A stretch of 51,349 bases of DNA from Oscillospiraceae bacterium (GCA_009777635.1 WRLK01000017.1:1-51349); one strand, 5' to 3'; numbered from the stretch's first letter, positions 1 through 9,798 are shown. Notes: generated by a model from the letters alone, not told the origin. Made by a program: numbers and translations.

Positions 1-2
1 AT

Positions 3-146
3 TGGAGCCTTCTTGATAACTTTGAGTGGGCGGAAGGGTACAATGAGCGTTTCGGGCTGGTTTATATAAACTTTGAAACAGGTCAGCGCATAAAAAAGGA
101 TTCGTTTGAATGGTATAAAAATGTCATCAAAACAAAAAAGAGATAA
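3..146 (+). CDS. GH1 family beta-glucosidase, C-terminal fragment
   Basis: This is the last 47 codons of a gene that begins before the window; the frame is open from the first base and stops with TAA. The residues WSLLDNFEW followed by a Gly-Tyr, an Arg-Phe-Gly and a Val-Tyr segment are the signature of the C-terminal end of family 1 glycoside hydrolases (retaining beta-glucosidases and 6-phospho-beta-glucosidases), where the Glu and Trp of NFEW bind the substrate. A second, complete GH1 gene lies at 29026-30366 and has the same motif. A strong hairpin terminator overlaps the stop codon, so transcription of the alpha-mannoside locus that follows is separate. Substrate cannot be judged from this fragment. 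Confidence 0.85.
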   Translation, partial: WSLLDNFEWAEGYNERFGLVYINFETGQRIKKDSFEWYKNVIKTKKR

Positions 147-188
147 CCCCATCTAAAACCGTATTGTAATCAGGTTTTAGACGGGGTT
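145..188 (+). terminator. Intrinsic terminator after the GH1 gene
   Basis: A 16-base arm (AACCCCATCTAAAACC) pairs with its complement (173-188) with a single wobble position, around a 12-base loop, and is followed by ATTTAAT. It starts inside the stop codon of the GH1 fragment. Confidence 0.85.
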
Positions 189-190
189 AT

Positions 191-328
191 TTAATACAAT
201 ATAAATTCAGACAATCTGGAGAACGGAATCTCGGACGCCTGCACAATACGGGATATAATCCCTTCTTCCATGATGTCTTTACCAATAAACCATTTCTTTG
301 CTGTTAAAGTAAGGGATCCATACAATAA
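191..328 (-). other. Possible 3' remnant of a gene
   Basis: On the minus strand a 45-codon stretch is open, with a protein-like composition (a WFIGKDIMEEG segment, then IVQASEIPFSRLSEF) and a TAA end. It has no start codon with a ribosome-binding site, and the sequence further upstream is AT-rich and non-coding. It may be the decayed tail of a lost gene. I do not recognise the family, and it could be chance. Confidence 0.2.
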
Positions 329-470
329 CTATAACATATATCACAATTAAACTAAATAAACACCGAAATTTTTATCAAATTCTCCATTTGATTTCTTTGC
401 CTCAACATTTATATGACTGTTTTTTAGAATAATAATCGAAATAATATTAAATATTTTTTACTAAATCGTA

Positions 471-499
471 TTGACAAATCATTCAATCGAATATATACT
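471..499 (+). promoter_or_regulatory. Sigma-A promoter of the alpha-mannoside locus
   Basis: TTGACA (471-476) and TATACT (494-499) are separated by exactly 17 bases in an AT-rich stretch. The predicted transcript has an untranslated leader of about 160 bases before the TTG start at 667. I found no convincing operator palindrome or riboswitch fold in that leader. The ROK regulator at 7273-8466 is the natural candidate controller. Confidence 0.75.
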
Positions 500-666
500 A
501 AAATTATTCAAGTAATCGCAATAAAATATGTGAAGTCTATCCTGTTGGTTATGTATACGGTTTTCGGCGGTTCTAAGGATTGTTTGGCTTCAAGGTGCTA
601 TCTTGATAAATCCTATCTAAATGATGCGCCATAAAATGATGAAGATAAATTAAGGAGGTTTTATTT

Positions 667-2031
667 TTGAAGAAGAGATTGTTTTTGCTGATTTCACTAA
701 CCCTCGCGCTCGCCTTGATCGCAACTGCCTGCGGTAGCGGTGGCGGTAATGCCGCTTCTGATGCCGGCGCAACGGACTCCGGCTTAACGTCCGGAGGGGC
801 CTCCGACGCGGAGATGACCATTAGTGTCATGTACTACGATACCGGCGTTCCCGGTGGTCCTGTGCATCCGAATACCGGCGAGCCCAGCGTCCTTTTGTCT
901 AAGCATTATCCTGAGATTTTCAGCAGGACCCCCAACGTGACTTGGGAGTTCGAAGCTCTGCAGAGTGCCACCGAAGGCTATAACTCCTATCTCCTTAGGG
1001 GCGCTTCCGGAACCCTGCCAGATCTCAGCCTGTTGGACGGCTATTGGGTAGCGGCTTTCGCTTCTCAGAATTACACCATCCCAATGGAAGATGTACTCCC
1101 TGCGGACAAGCTGGACTTGGTTTATCCGGCGTTCCGCAACATGTACGACGGCAAAACCCATGGTATTGTCATGTCCACGGCGTTCAACGGCGTGCTGTGG
1201 TATCGTGAGAGCCATCTTGCTGAGCTGGGCCTCACCATGCCCCCGCAATCCATGGAGCAGCTGGCCGATTACGCAAAGCAGCTCACCATCCCCGGCGAGC
1301 GCTACGGCCTAGCGATGCCCATGGCCAAGTCGGAACCTACAACCGTTTGCCTGTTGGGATATTATTGGGGCGCGCAGCAGCCTTTCGTGGATTCCAATAA
1401 TGTCGCGCAGTTCAACAACAAGACAAGCATCGACCTTTTCAACTTCCTCAAAACCATGTATGACGATAAATCAATACCGGATGAATCCTTGACTATGTCC
1501 TATGAGGATGCAGAGCGAATGTTCACCACCGGGAAGGCGTCGATTCTGCAGCACGGCTCATGGCTTACCGGTTGGGACGTTCGGACTCCCGACTTTGCCG
1601 ACGACATAATGGTTTCTCCTCTGCCTGCACCCGCCGGGGGCATATCCTCTCAGAATGCGGGCGGCTGGGGTCTCTCCGTAACAACGAAGGATACAGCGAA
1701 GTATCCCGCTATAGCTGAGTTTATTAGCGTAATTATCCTTGAACCCGAGTTTGTCAAGCTCCGCTTGACTGAGTGCGGCGAGCTTCCTGTCAGCAGCAAC
1801 TTCTCGCCTGAAGATGTGGATTGGATCCCCGAGAAATACGCTAAAACCATCATGGATATGTTGCCTGACGCCAACACCCGCCCAATCGTTGAAGTGTATC
1901 CCGACGCTTCACTGGAGTACTGTCAGGCCATGCAGGAAGTCGTCATGAATGTGAAGGACGCCGAAACGGCGCTGGACGACGCGGTTGACAGGGTTGCCGA
2001 AACTGCCAGAGAGAGCGGTTGGGGACAGTAA
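667..2031 (+). CDS. Sugar ABC transporter, extracellular solute-binding lipoprotein
   Basis: A family 1 type extracellular solute-binding protein (454 aa) that would capture a sugar or oligosaccharide outside the membrane and deliver it to the two permeases encoded next. The N-terminus is a lipoprotein signal: MKKR, a hydrophobic run, then ATAC with the lipidated Cys at about residue 22, followed by a Gly/Ser/Ala-rich tether. The start is TTG, chosen because AGGAGG sits 8 bases upstream (653-658). It is the first gene after a strong promoter and is followed by a stem-loop at 2055-2093, an arrangement that usually gives more binding protein than permease. The alpha-mannosidase downstream suggests an alpha-mannoside ligand, which is inference. 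No ATPase subunit is encoded nearby, so a shared MsmK-type ATPase is presumably used. Confidence 0.9.
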   Translation: MKKRLFLLISLTLALALIATACGSGGGNAASDAGATDSGLTSGGASDAEMTISVMYYDTGVPGGPVHPNTGEPSVLLSKHYPEIFSRTPNVTWEFEALQSATEGYNSYLLRGASGTLPDLSLLDGYWVAAFASQNYTIPMEDVLPADKLDLVYPAFRNMYDGKTHGIVMSTAFNGVLWYRESHLAELGLTMPPQSMEQLADYAKQLTIPGERYGLAMPMAKSEPTTVCLLGYYWGAQQPFVDSNNVAQFNNKTSIDLFNFLKTMYDDKSIPDESLTMSYEDAERMFTTGKASILQHGSWLTGWDVRTPDFADDIMVSPLPAPAGGISSQNAGGWGLSVTTKDTAKYPAIAEFISVIILEPEFVKLRLTECGELPVSSNFSPEDVDWIPEKYAKTIMDMLPDANTRPIVEVYPDASLEYCQAMQEVVMNVKDAETALDDAVDRVAETARESGWGQ

Positions 2032-2054
2032 AGGCCTAGTTGCGTGGAACTTCA

Positions 2055-2100
2055 GCCCAAATTGAGCGCCGACTTCCGGTGCTCAATTTGGGCGGTTTTA
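2055..2100 (+). terminator. Stem-loop between binding-protein and permease genes
   Basis: GCCCAAATTGAGC (2055-2067) pairs perfectly with 2081-2093 and is followed by GGTTTTATAA. It can act as a partial terminator or an mRNA-stabilising element between the lipoprotein gene and the permeases. Confidence 0.75.
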
Positions 2101-2151
2101 TAAGGCTCCAGATACCCGATGTTAATTATTATCAATCTAGGAGGTAGCGCG

Positions 2152-3042
2152 ATGCAGACACGCAGCTTTAACGCGCGAATGCAGATTATCTATTTTTGCA
2201 TGGCGATTCCGGCGATGCTTATTATAACAATATTTATCATTTTCCCCGTGCTTTACAACTTTTTGATTAGTTTTACAAATTTTACGTTGAGGGCCAAGGA
2301 TTCAGGCTTTGTCGGCTTTCAAAACTATATTAGATTTTTTACTAGGCCCGAAACGCTTACGGTTGTGAAAAATACGCTCCATTATATGCTTGGGGTAATA
2401 ACCGTCCAGTTTTTGTTAGGGTTTTGCTCTGCGCTAGCGCTCAGCTACATGAAAAAAGGGCGCGCCTTCGCATCCGCTGTCCTTTTTATGCCTTGGGTTG
2501 TGTCCCAAGTTATGGCTGTCACGGCGTGGAGACTCCTGTTCAACGACTCCTATGGGCTGGTCAATTACTTCTTCGTGTATTTAGGGTTAGAGCCTGTCAA
2601 GTGGTTTTCGAATTTGGACACCGTTATGTGGACGGTTATGGGGCTTAATATGTGGGCAGGCTACGGCTTTACAATGACAATCATGCTCGCGGCGCTCAAA
2701 AGCGTGCCTATCGAATTATATGAGGCCGCCCATGTCGACGGCGCAAGCTGGTTCAAGCGTTTGTTTTACATAACCCTGCCCATGATTGTCTATTCCATCG
2801 CAACAAACTTGATTTTAATAACGATCTATACGTTTAATATATTCACATATGTATTCGCGCTAACCGGCGGCGGCCCCCTCAATAGGACAGAGGTTATCGG
2901 ATTGACCATGTATAATACCGCATTTGTAAGCGGGCGCATGGGCGCCGGAGCGGCGATTGCGATTGTAATGATTGCTTTCAACCTTATACTTGCCGCAATT
3001 TATATGAAAATGTTAAAAAAAGCCGATAATGACGCTCTTTAA
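2152..3042 (+). CDS. Sugar ABC transporter permease, MalF/UgpA type
   Basis: An inner-membrane permease of a carbohydrate importer (296 aa, about six hydrophobic segments). The cytoplasmic loop near residues 185-205 has the EAA motif that docks on the ATPase (YEAAHVDGASWFKRLFYITLP). The ATG at 2152 is chosen over an in-frame ATG at 2119 because AGGAGG lies directly before it; the earlier one has no ribosome-binding site. The partner permease follows after 15 bases. Substrate is inferred only from the neighbouring GH38 gene. Confidence 0.93.
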   Translation: MQTRSFNARMQIIYFCMAIPAMLIITIFIIFPVLYNFLISFTNFTLRAKDSGFVGFQNYIRFFTRPETLTVVKNTLHYMLGVITVQFLLGFCSALALSYMKKGRAFASAVLFMPWVVSQVMAVTAWRLLFNDSYGLVNYFFVYLGLEPVKWFSNLDTVMWTVMGLNMWAGYGFTMTIMLAALKSVPIELYEAAHVDGASWFKRLFYITLPMIVYSIATNLILITIYTFNIFTYVFALTGGGPLNRTEVIGLTMYNTAFVSGRMGAGAAIAIVMIAFNLILAAIYMKMLKKADNDAL

Positions 3043-3057
3043 AAAGGGGGTAGACAA

Positions 3058-3891
3058 ATGCATTCTAAATTTGGTAAGGCCCTTGCTTATTCGCTTGTAT
3101 GTATTGGCATGCTGTTCGCCGTCTTTCCGCTGATTTGGGTTTTTGTTTTCGCTTTTCTTCCAGACGAGGCCATGGCCACATATCCACCTCAACTGACGCC
3201 GAACCTGCTTTATTGGAACAACTTTGAATATATGATAAATCGCACGAATATTGTACTGGGTATGACAAACAGTTTTCGCGTCGTGCTGGTCGCGGTTTTA
3301 TTTGTGGTGTTTTTCTCCTCCTTTGGCGCCTATGGCATCGCGAGGGGATCGGCCAAGCTTCGTAAAATCGTTTATGTAATCCTGCTGATGACGCAGATGA
3401 TTCCCCCCCTTACAAATATGATCCCCATTTACAGGATACTGCAGTCGTTGAATCTGCTAAATACCCGTTTTGGGCTCACGCTTGTGTATACTGCAACGAA
3501 TCTTCCGCTGATTATGCTGATATTGATTGGATTCTACCGCAACGCCGTCCTTGAGGTAGAGGAGGCCGCCATGATTGACGGCTGCAACTGGTTCGACATA
3601 TTCTGGCGCGTATCGCTGCCCATGAGCAAGCCCGGCCTCGTGTCGGCCGTCATTTTTACATTTGCGCTTTCATGGAACGAATTCATGATGGCCATGCTGC
3701 TGAATACGAATCAAAAGTTTCAGACTTTCCAGGTAACCCTGTATAACCTGTTGGCGACCCAGGTGCAGCTGAGTGGGCGCTTCGGCGTAGTTACCGCGGC
3801 GGCAATCGCAGGCTTGATACCAATCCTTATTGTTTACGCTATATTCCAAAAAGGCTTTATTGAAGGCGTTTCAGCCGGTTCCATTAAATAA
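3058..3891 (+). CDS. Sugar ABC transporter permease, MalG type
   Basis: The second transmembrane subunit of the importer (277 aa). It has the typical N-terminal membrane segment, several further hydrophobic helices and the EAA loop (VEEAAMIDGCNWFDIFWRVSLP), and ends in the short basic tail (EGVSAGSIK) common to MalG homologues. AAAGGGGG lies about 8 bases before the ATG. It follows the MalF-type gene and precedes the alpha-mannosidase by 17 bases, so all are probably one transcript. Confidence 0.93.
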   Translation: MHSKFGKALAYSLVCIGMLFAVFPLIWVFVFAFLPDEAMATYPPQLTPNLLYWNNFEYMINRTNIVLGMTNSFRVVLVAVLFVVFFSSFGAYGIARGSAKLRKIVYVILLMTQMIPPLTNMIPIYRILQSLNLLNTRFGLTLVYTATNLPLIMLILIGFYRNAVLEVEEAAMIDGCNWFDIFWRVSLPMSKPGLVSAVIFTFALSWNEFMMAMLLNTNQKFQTFQVTLYNLLATQVQLSGRFGVVTAAAIAGLIPILIVYAIFQKGFIEGVSAGSIK

Positions 3892-3908
3892 CGGGAGGTA
3901 TATCAATT

Positions 3909-6900
3909 ATGTCTTTTTCAAAGGCGTTATCCGATCAAATCATGGAGATTGTCCGGGAGCTTGTAGAGTTCGGCAGTATCGAGGAATTCAGATACAGTAT
4001 TTCCGATATCGACCCCGCCGACGCTTCCCGCCCCGATTATGGCGACAGCGACTGGACTTCCTACAAGGGCAAGCCGCCCTTCCGCCGCGACCAGGGTGTA
4101 ACTTGGGTCCGCGCAGAGTATACGGTCCCCGATTTTTGCAAGGATATCCCCATAGCGGGAAGCGAGCTAAGAATCGCTCCGTACAGCCCGTCGGAAAGCT
4201 TGGGGGTGTATTTTTCGCCGATTCAGATTTACGCCGACGGCAAGCTCTTGCTGAAAGAAGACGCATGGATGGATTGCAAATGCCCCGAAGGGATTATCAC
4301 GACGTCCGCCGAACCGGGCCACCGCCACAAAGTGGCTGTGCGCCTTGACCTTGGCGAAAAAAGCTTCTGGGAGCCGAATCTCCCTATGACCATTATCTCC
4401 GACGCGGTGGAAAAACGCGCCTTGCATCTTGCGTCTATCATTGAGGAGCTCGAATATGCCGAGAGTTTTGAGTGCGCGAACGATATGCTGCCAAAGGCAT
4501 ACGCCTTGCTGGAAACGGCTGTCAGCAAGGGGACCGGCGCGCTGATGGAGGCCGTGCAGGAATGCCGCCGGCTCTGTGAGCCTCTGAGAACCCGGATCAA
4601 GCGCGATAAGGTGTATGTCGTTACCCATGCGCACATTGACATGAATTGGTTCTGGCCAATAGAGGAAACTAGGCGGATCGTCGACCGCGACTTCACTACC
4701 ATGACAACCTTGATGGAAGAAAACCCGGACTTTAAATTTTCGCAAAGCCAGTGCGCGACCTATTTGATGGAAGAACATCAAAATCCGGAAGTTTTCGCGA
4801 AAATGCAAAGGTTTGTCGATAAGGGCCAGTGGGATGTGACCTCGTCCACCTGGGTCGAGGGCGATATGAATATGGCAAGCGGCGAAGCTGTATCCCGCCA
4901 TGTACTCTATTCAAAAAAATATTTAGACGAAAAGTTTGGCGTAGAACCTAAAATTATGTGGTGCCCCGATACTTTCGGGCATCCTGCGAACGCCCCTCAA
5001 GTTCTCAAAAAAAGCGGGATTGATTATTATTTCCACACCCGCTGCGGAATTGGCGCAACCCATGCGGAGCAAAACGATTTCGATTATATGAGGGACGCCC
5101 ACCATGTGCCATTGTACTGGTGGTATGGCCAAGACGGCAGCCGTGTGCTTTCCTGCAACATGATTTACGGCCGGGAGTATTCCACGCGCGGTGTGCTGCG
5201 ATTGGCGAAAGCGGTGCGAGAGCGTTTAGGCTACAACAAATCCATGTTTGTGTTTGGCGTAGGCGACCACGGCGGAGGCCCGACCCGCCGTGACATTGCC
5301 TGGATGCGTGAGACGTCGGAATTCCCGACCATGCCGACGGTGATTTTCTCTACAACAAAGGAGTTCTACGAGGAAGTCCTGCGGGATAACCCCGACCTGC
5401 CTGAGCATCATGGGGAAATGAACTTCGTTTTCGACGGTTGCTATACTACGCATGGAAACATCAAATACTACAACCGCAAGAGTGAAAGCGCGCTTGAGGC
5501 AGTTGAGAGTCTCTGCGTGATGGCGTCATTGCAAGGATTTGATTATCCCTCGGAGGAATTTGCAGAGCTTTGGAAGGTAACCCTGTTCAACCAGTTCCAT
5601 GATATTTTGGATGGAGCCGGGGTGAAGGATACCTACCTGTTCTCCGTCGAGGAGGCGAGGAAAGCGCTGGCCCGCCTGCAAGAGATTGAAAACAGTGCGC
5701 TCTCTTTCATCGCGGGAAAGGCATCCGTGGCCGAAGGGCGCGGGATTCCGGTTCTCGCCTATAATCCCACATTCATAAGGCGCGAGGATTGCGTTTTTGT
5801 ACCGGTTAAGGGCGATTTCATAGCCCAAGACGAACAGGGCACCACCTTTCCCACCCAAAAGACGGATGATGGCACGCTGGTCATGGCGGCGCTCCCACCA
5901 ATGGGTTACAAGGTGTTGTACCTCATCGAGAAAAAGGACTCCCCCAGTTGCGCTGTCCGGGAAAACGGCGATTACTACAATATTTCCACCAATTACTATG
6001 ATATCGAGATCCATAAGGGATCCGGGCGAATCACGACGCTATACGACAAGATGGCGGGGCGTTTTGCGGCGCGGCGCGAAAGCATAGGCTGGAGGCTAAA
6101 GAACGGCTGCCTCAACACGCTGGAGGTGCATTACGAAGAACCCACCGAGATGTCCGCATGGACGATAGGCAGCGTGCGCGGTGTAAAAAGCTTAATCAGC
6201 GGCGCGAAATCCAGCATCCTGGAAGACGGGCCGGTGCGTTGCCGTATCCGGTTTGAACACGCGTTCGATTCTTCCTCCCTGCGGCAGGACATCCTAATCT
6301 ATCCAGATAGTCCGCGCATTGATTTTGAAACTTATGCGGATTGGCGCGAATACGGCGATTTCGACCGCGACGCTCCGATGCTCAAGGCTTCGTTCTCACC
6401 GGACATACGGAATTCCTCCGTTGTCTATGAGGTGCCTTTCGGCGTAGTGGAACGTTTCCCCGGCGATTACGAATGCCCCGCGCTGCGATTCGCGGACATT
6501 AGCGGCGATGATTATGGCTTTGCGCTGCTCAATGACTCAAAGTATGGATACAAATGCTGCGGCAACCGGCTTGAGCTCACACTGATCAGAAGCGGATGGT
6601 TGCCGGATCAGAAGTCCGATGTCGGGGAGCATCGCTTCACCTACTCGATCCTGCTGCATAAAGGCAATTATTTAGAGGGCGGCGTGCCGGCCCAGTCGGC
6701 GTTCCTGAATAACCCTGTCCGCGCCATTACGATGGGTTCCGGTGGCAGTGCAGCTCCAGCGGCGTTCCTGTTCGCGCCTGAATGCAGGAACATTCCCGTC
6801 TGTGGCGTGAAGCGAAGCGAGGACGGCGCTGATATCGTGCTCAAGCTCTACAACACTACTGATGCCGCCGTAAAGACAAACGTCAAAACCGGATTTGCGG

Positions 6901-7028
6901 TTGACTGTGTCACAGAGTGCAATTTCCTCGAAAAGCCGATTCCCGGCTCAGTAAGCTTCTGTGAAGATTCGTTCTCGGTTGTGCTTGCCGCACGTGAAAT
7001 TAAAAGCTTCCGTGTATCTCCGAAATAG
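3909..7028 (+). CDS. GH38 alpha-mannosidase
   Basis: A cytoplasmic retaining alpha-mannosidase (1039 aa, typical for bacterial GH38; no signal peptide). The N-terminal region (1-230) is the accessory domain. The catalytic domain starts with HAHIDMNWFWP, where His242 and Asp244 would bind the catalytic zinc. The nucleophile is Asp354 in WCPDTFGHPANAPQ, and a GDHGGGPTRRD segment supplies a further zinc ligand. The C-terminal 450 residues are the beta-sandwich domains usual for the family. GGGAGG precedes the ATG. Lying directly behind the importer genes, it would cleave imported alpha-mannosides to mannose, which the isomerase at 11943-12647 could convert to fructose. The linkage specificity cannot be read from sequence. 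Confidence 0.95.
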   Translation: MSFSKALSDQIMEIVRELVEFGSIEEFRYSISDIDPADASRPDYGDSDWTSYKGKPPFRRDQGVTWVRAEYTVPDFCKDIPIAGSELRIAPYSPSESLGVYFSPIQIYADGKLLLKEDAWMDCKCPEGIITTSAEPGHRHKVAVRLDLGEKSFWEPNLPMTIISDAVEKRALHLASIIEELEYAESFECANDMLPKAYALLETAVSKGTGALMEAVQECRRLCEPLRTRIKRDKVYVVTHAHIDMNWFWPIEETRRIVDRDFTTMTTLMEENPDFKFSQSQCATYLMEEHQNPEVFAKMQRFVDKGQWDVTSSTWVEGDMNMASGEAVSRHVLYSKKYLDEKFGVEPKIMWCPDTFGHPANAPQVLKKSGIDYYFHTRCGIGATHAEQNDFDYMRDAHHVPLYWWYGQDGSRVLSCNMIYGREYSTRGVLRLAKAVRERLGYNKSMFVFGVGDHGGGPTRRDIAWMRETSEFPTMPTVIFSTTKEFYEEVLRDNPDLPEHHGEMNFVFDGCYTTHGNIKYYNRKSESALEAVESLCVMASLQGFDYPSEEFAELWKVTLFNQFHDILDGAGVKDTYLFSVEEARKALARLQEIENSALSFIAGKASVAEGRGIPVLAYNPTFIRREDCVFVPVKGDFIAQDEQGTTFPTQKTDDGTLVMAALPPMGYKVLYLIEKKDSPSCAVRENGDYYNISTNYYDIEIHKGSGRITTLYDKMAGRFAARRESIGWRLKNGCLNTLEVHYEEPTEMSAWTIGSVRGVKSLISGAKSSILEDGPVRCRIRFEHAFDSSSLRQDILIYPDSPRIDFETYADWREYGDFDRDAPMLKASFSPDIRNSSVVYEVPFGVVERFPGDYECPALRFADISGDDYGFALLNDSKYGYKCCGNRLELTLIRSGWLPDQKSDVGEHRFTYSILLHKGNYLEGGVPAQSAFLNNPVRAITMGSGGSAAPAAFLFAPECRNIPVCGVKRSEDGADIVLKLYNTTDAAVKTNVKTGFAVDCVTECNFLEKPIPGSVSFCEDSFSVVLAAREIKSFRVSPK

Positions 7029-7124
7029 TGTTCCGGTCAGCCGGCCTCCGCGATACCTTTCGATTAGTCAAATCACTGGAATTGTATGGCGGCACTATAA
7101 AAAACTGATTCTTACTTGCTTATC

Positions 7125-7163
7125 GGGTTGCGGCGATTGCGCCGCATGCAAGAGCCGCAACCC
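7125..7163 (+). terminator. GC-rich stem-loop after the alpha-mannosidase
   Basis: GGGTTGCGGC (7125-7134) pairs with GCCGCAACCC (7154-7163). There is no U-tract, so it is a weak terminator or a transcript-end stabiliser. The rest of the 244-base gap before the ROK gene shows no gene; it holds a looser dyad near 7204-7235. Confidence 0.4.
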
Positions 7164-7272
7164 CTAAATAGCGGTCTACCTTTTTGATATGCACACGGGA
7201 AAACGCGGTTGATCGGTTCATGTTTTGACCGCTTTGCTGTGGATTTTAAATAACTTTTAGCGGGGAGTAATC

Positions 7273-8466
7273 GTGGAAAAAGAAAAAATATATACGCACA
7301 CCCGTGCAAAAAAACAAAATACATCTTTTGTACTCAAGCTGATTTGTACTAAGCGAGCCAACACTCGTTCTAATCTTGCGCGTCTAACAAAGCTTTCTAA
7401 AATGACGCTATCCAATATCGTGGCGGAACTCATTGCAGAGGATTATATCATAGAAATCGACAGGAGCGTTTCAAGGGCGTCGAAGGGGCGTACGCCAATT
7501 GTGCTGAAGCCATCCCCCAACGCCCCTTTATCGGTAGGCATTTTTATCAGCCGTGTGGATTGTCAATTGGTTATGAGCACGATTGATGCGAAGATTGTGA
7601 AGTCGGAAAGTTTTGCAATACAACCTGATATTACAAAAGACATGCTTTTGGAAAAGGCATATGAGAGCTATTTGAATCTAGTTTTAGGAACGGACCGCAA
7701 GATTTTAGGCATCGGCATTACCTCTATTGGCCCAATTGACAAAGCGCATGGCGTAATTCTGAACCCGCCCGACTTCTATGGGATGGAAAATATAGCAGTT
7801 AAGGCATTTTTCGAAGATAAAACAGGGCTGCCCGTTTATTTTGATAATAATATGAATGCGGCCGTATTGGCAGAAAAGTTATTTGGCCATGGAAAAGAGC
7901 TTTCGGACATATTGTATCTGGGCGTTACGAACGGTGTAGGGGCTGGCATCATATCAAACGGCAATCTGCTTGACGGGTCATCCGGAATCAATGGCGAGAT
8001 TGGCCACACCACCATTAATTTCGATGGCACGCTCTGTCAATGTGGGAACCGGGGTTGCCTTGAATACTATGCCAGCATTCCCCATATCGTGGAAAGCGCT
8101 TTACGCGAAATGCAAGAAGCAGGGGTAGCCGTTAATAAAAACACATACAATTGGCCGTGTCTGGTGGAGTTGGCGAGAGAAGGAGAGTATTACAGCTTAC
8201 GTGCGCTGAACCGCTTGTGCGAATACCTTGCGGTTGGTATTATAAATACTGTAAATATGCTTGATTGCGATGAAATTTTTTTAGGGCACGACATTGCGCT
8301 TGCGGAGGGACTGGTGGAGCGGCATCTTGAAAGGCTTGTTAACGATAGAATATTTGCCTCGAATATAAAATCTCTGCGTGTTAGAGTGTCGGCCTTTGGG
8401 GTGCAAACGCCGCTTATCGGCTCAATTTGTCTGGCGCTGAACAGTTTGTTTGGCAGCAGCAATTGA
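7273..8466 (+). CDS. ROK family transcriptional regulator (NagC/Mlc/XylR type)
   Basis: A sugar-responsive repressor (397 aa). Residues about 20-75 are a winged helix-turn-helix (TRSNLARLTKLSKMTLSNIV). Residues 85-390 are the ROK actin-like sugar-binding fold, with a glycine-rich NGVGAGIISNG segment, a GEIGH segment and the zinc-binding signature CQCGNRGCLEYY. The N-terminal DNA-binding domain marks it as a regulator, not a sugar kinase. It starts with GTG at 7273 behind a GGGGAG sequence. It sits in the middle of the mannoside locus on the same strand and probably controls it in response to mannose or a phosphorylated derivative (inference). Confidence 0.92.
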   Translation: MEKEKIYTHTRAKKQNTSFVLKLICTKRANTRSNLARLTKLSKMTLSNIVAELIAEDYIIEIDRSVSRASKGRTPIVLKPSPNAPLSVGIFISRVDCQLVMSTIDAKIVKSESFAIQPDITKDMLLEKAYESYLNLVLGTDRKILGIGITSIGPIDKAHGVILNPPDFYGMENIAVKAFFEDKTGLPVYFDNNMNAAVLAEKLFGHGKELSDILYLGVTNGVGAGIISNGNLLDGSSGINGEIGHTTINFDGTLCQCGNRGCLEYYASIPHIVESALREMQEAGVAVNKNTYNWPCLVELAREGEYYSLRALNRLCEYLAVGIINTVNMLDCDEIFLGHDIALAEGLVERHLERLVNDRIFASNIKSLRVRVSAFGVQTPLIGSICLALNSLFGSSN

Positions 8467-8563
8467 AAACTTGAAAGCATTGACTATAATAAGATTCATT
8501 CCTTTCGCGTAATGTATGGGCAATGGCTCAAGCCGTACAAATCATAAATGGAGGTAGCATATC

Positions 8564-9688
8564 ATGACGCCAAAGCAAAGGCTTCTCGCGGCTATTAACA
8601 GGCAAATTCCCGACCGCTTGCCTGTTACGACGCATCATGTGATGTCGTATTTTCTTGACAAATATCTGCAAGGCATGGACACGCTTACCTTTTTGAAGAC
8701 GTTTGGGTTTGACCCGATTGTGTGGACGAACCCGATCAAGCCGACCGCCAACCAGTACATGGCGAATGACGTCCTATGCAGCGATGACTGGCGGCTGAGT
8801 GTAACGGATATCCCGGGAAAGCCGTACATAACGAAACGGTTCACTTTCGCAACCCCGAAAAAAGAGCTTTCGACCGTGGTACAATACAATGAGTATACGT
8901 GCTGGAAAGCGGAGCCTCTTGTAAAGGAAAAATCCGATATTGACATCATCGCCCAATACGCGCCTCATCCCCAATGCGATGTGGATGAGGTAAACAAACT
9001 GGCGGATGAAGTAGGAGAAAACGCTTTGGTGCGCGGTTTTGTCACATGCTTTAGGCCATCCGGTCAGCCGGGGTGCTGGCAGGACGTTGCTTGCCTATAT
9101 GGGATCGAGCCCCTCATCCTTGAGGCGTTTGACGATCCGGAATGGGTAGCTTATGCATGTGAAATTGTGCAAAGCATAAAAAAAACATATATCCGCTCTC
9201 TCAGAGGGGCGCGGTACGATATCCTTGAAATTGGCGGCGGAGATGCGTCCACAACCGTGATATCACCTTCTTTGTTCCGCCAGTTCGTCGCGCCTTACGA
9301 CGCGCCGCTTATAAACATGATACAAGAGACTGGTATAAAAGTGGCGTACCATACCTGCGGCGGCATGATGCCGATATTGGAAGACATAGCCGATATGGGG
9401 CCTGACGCCATGGAAACTTTCACCCCACCGTCTATGGGAGCGGATGTGGACTTGGCAAAGGCGAAGGCGAGGATTGGGGAACGCGTATGCATGATCGGCG
9501 GGTTTGATCAGGGGCATTACCTTTACGGTTGCACTGAAGAGGAGACACGACGGGCGGTTCGCGAATGCTTTGCGGCAGCGGGGGGGAATGGAGGATTTAT
9601 CTTAGCGCCTTCCGACCATTTTTTCGACGTCGATATCAAACTGCTTCGGACGCTTACCGACGAGGCCCGTAAATGCAGTTATACTTGA
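8564..9688 (+). CDS. Uroporphyrinogen decarboxylase (URO-D) superfamily protein, paralogue 1
   Basis: A 374-aa TIM-barrel protein of the superfamily that includes HemE and the corrinoid-dependent methyltransferases MtaA and CmuA. Features include the N-terminal PDRLPV stretch, a GGGDAS loop and the HTCGG segment (about residue 263), whose His and Cys match the zinc ligands of the methyltransferase branch. GGAGG lies before the ATG. Proteins of this type occur in sugar-catabolic loci, but their reaction there is not established to my knowledge. Heme synthesis is unlikely because no other heme gene is present. Methyl transfer from O-methylated sugars is a speculative possibility; no corrinoid protein is encoded here. 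Confidence 0.85.
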   Translation: MTPKQRLLAAINRQIPDRLPVTTHHVMSYFLDKYLQGMDTLTFLKTFGFDPIVWTNPIKPTANQYMANDVLCSDDWRLSVTDIPGKPYITKRFTFATPKKELSTVVQYNEYTCWKAEPLVKEKSDIDIIAQYAPHPQCDVDEVNKLADEVGENALVRGFVTCFRPSGQPGCWQDVACLYGIEPLILEAFDDPEWVAYACEIVQSIKKTYIRSLRGARYDILEIGGGDASTTVISPSLFRQFVAPYDAPLINMIQETGIKVAYHTCGGMMPILEDIADMGPDAMETFTPPSMGADVDLAKAKARIGERVCMIGGFDQGHYLYGCTEEETRRAVRECFAAAGGNGGFILAPSDHFFDVDIKLLRTLTDEARKCSYT

Positions 9689-9798
9689 TAACGCATCAAT
9701 TGCTTGGTCCCGGATTGCGTTTAAACTTTTGCAGTTCAAGCTTATCTTAAAATTACACGGCGGAATTTATCCCGCAGAAAAAAGGGAGGTATTTAATT

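Noticed and set aside
4167-4901. Minus-strand frame of 244 codons
   Set aside because: It lies wholly within the GH38 gene, which has clear catalytic motifs; the opposite frame shows no recognisable domain.
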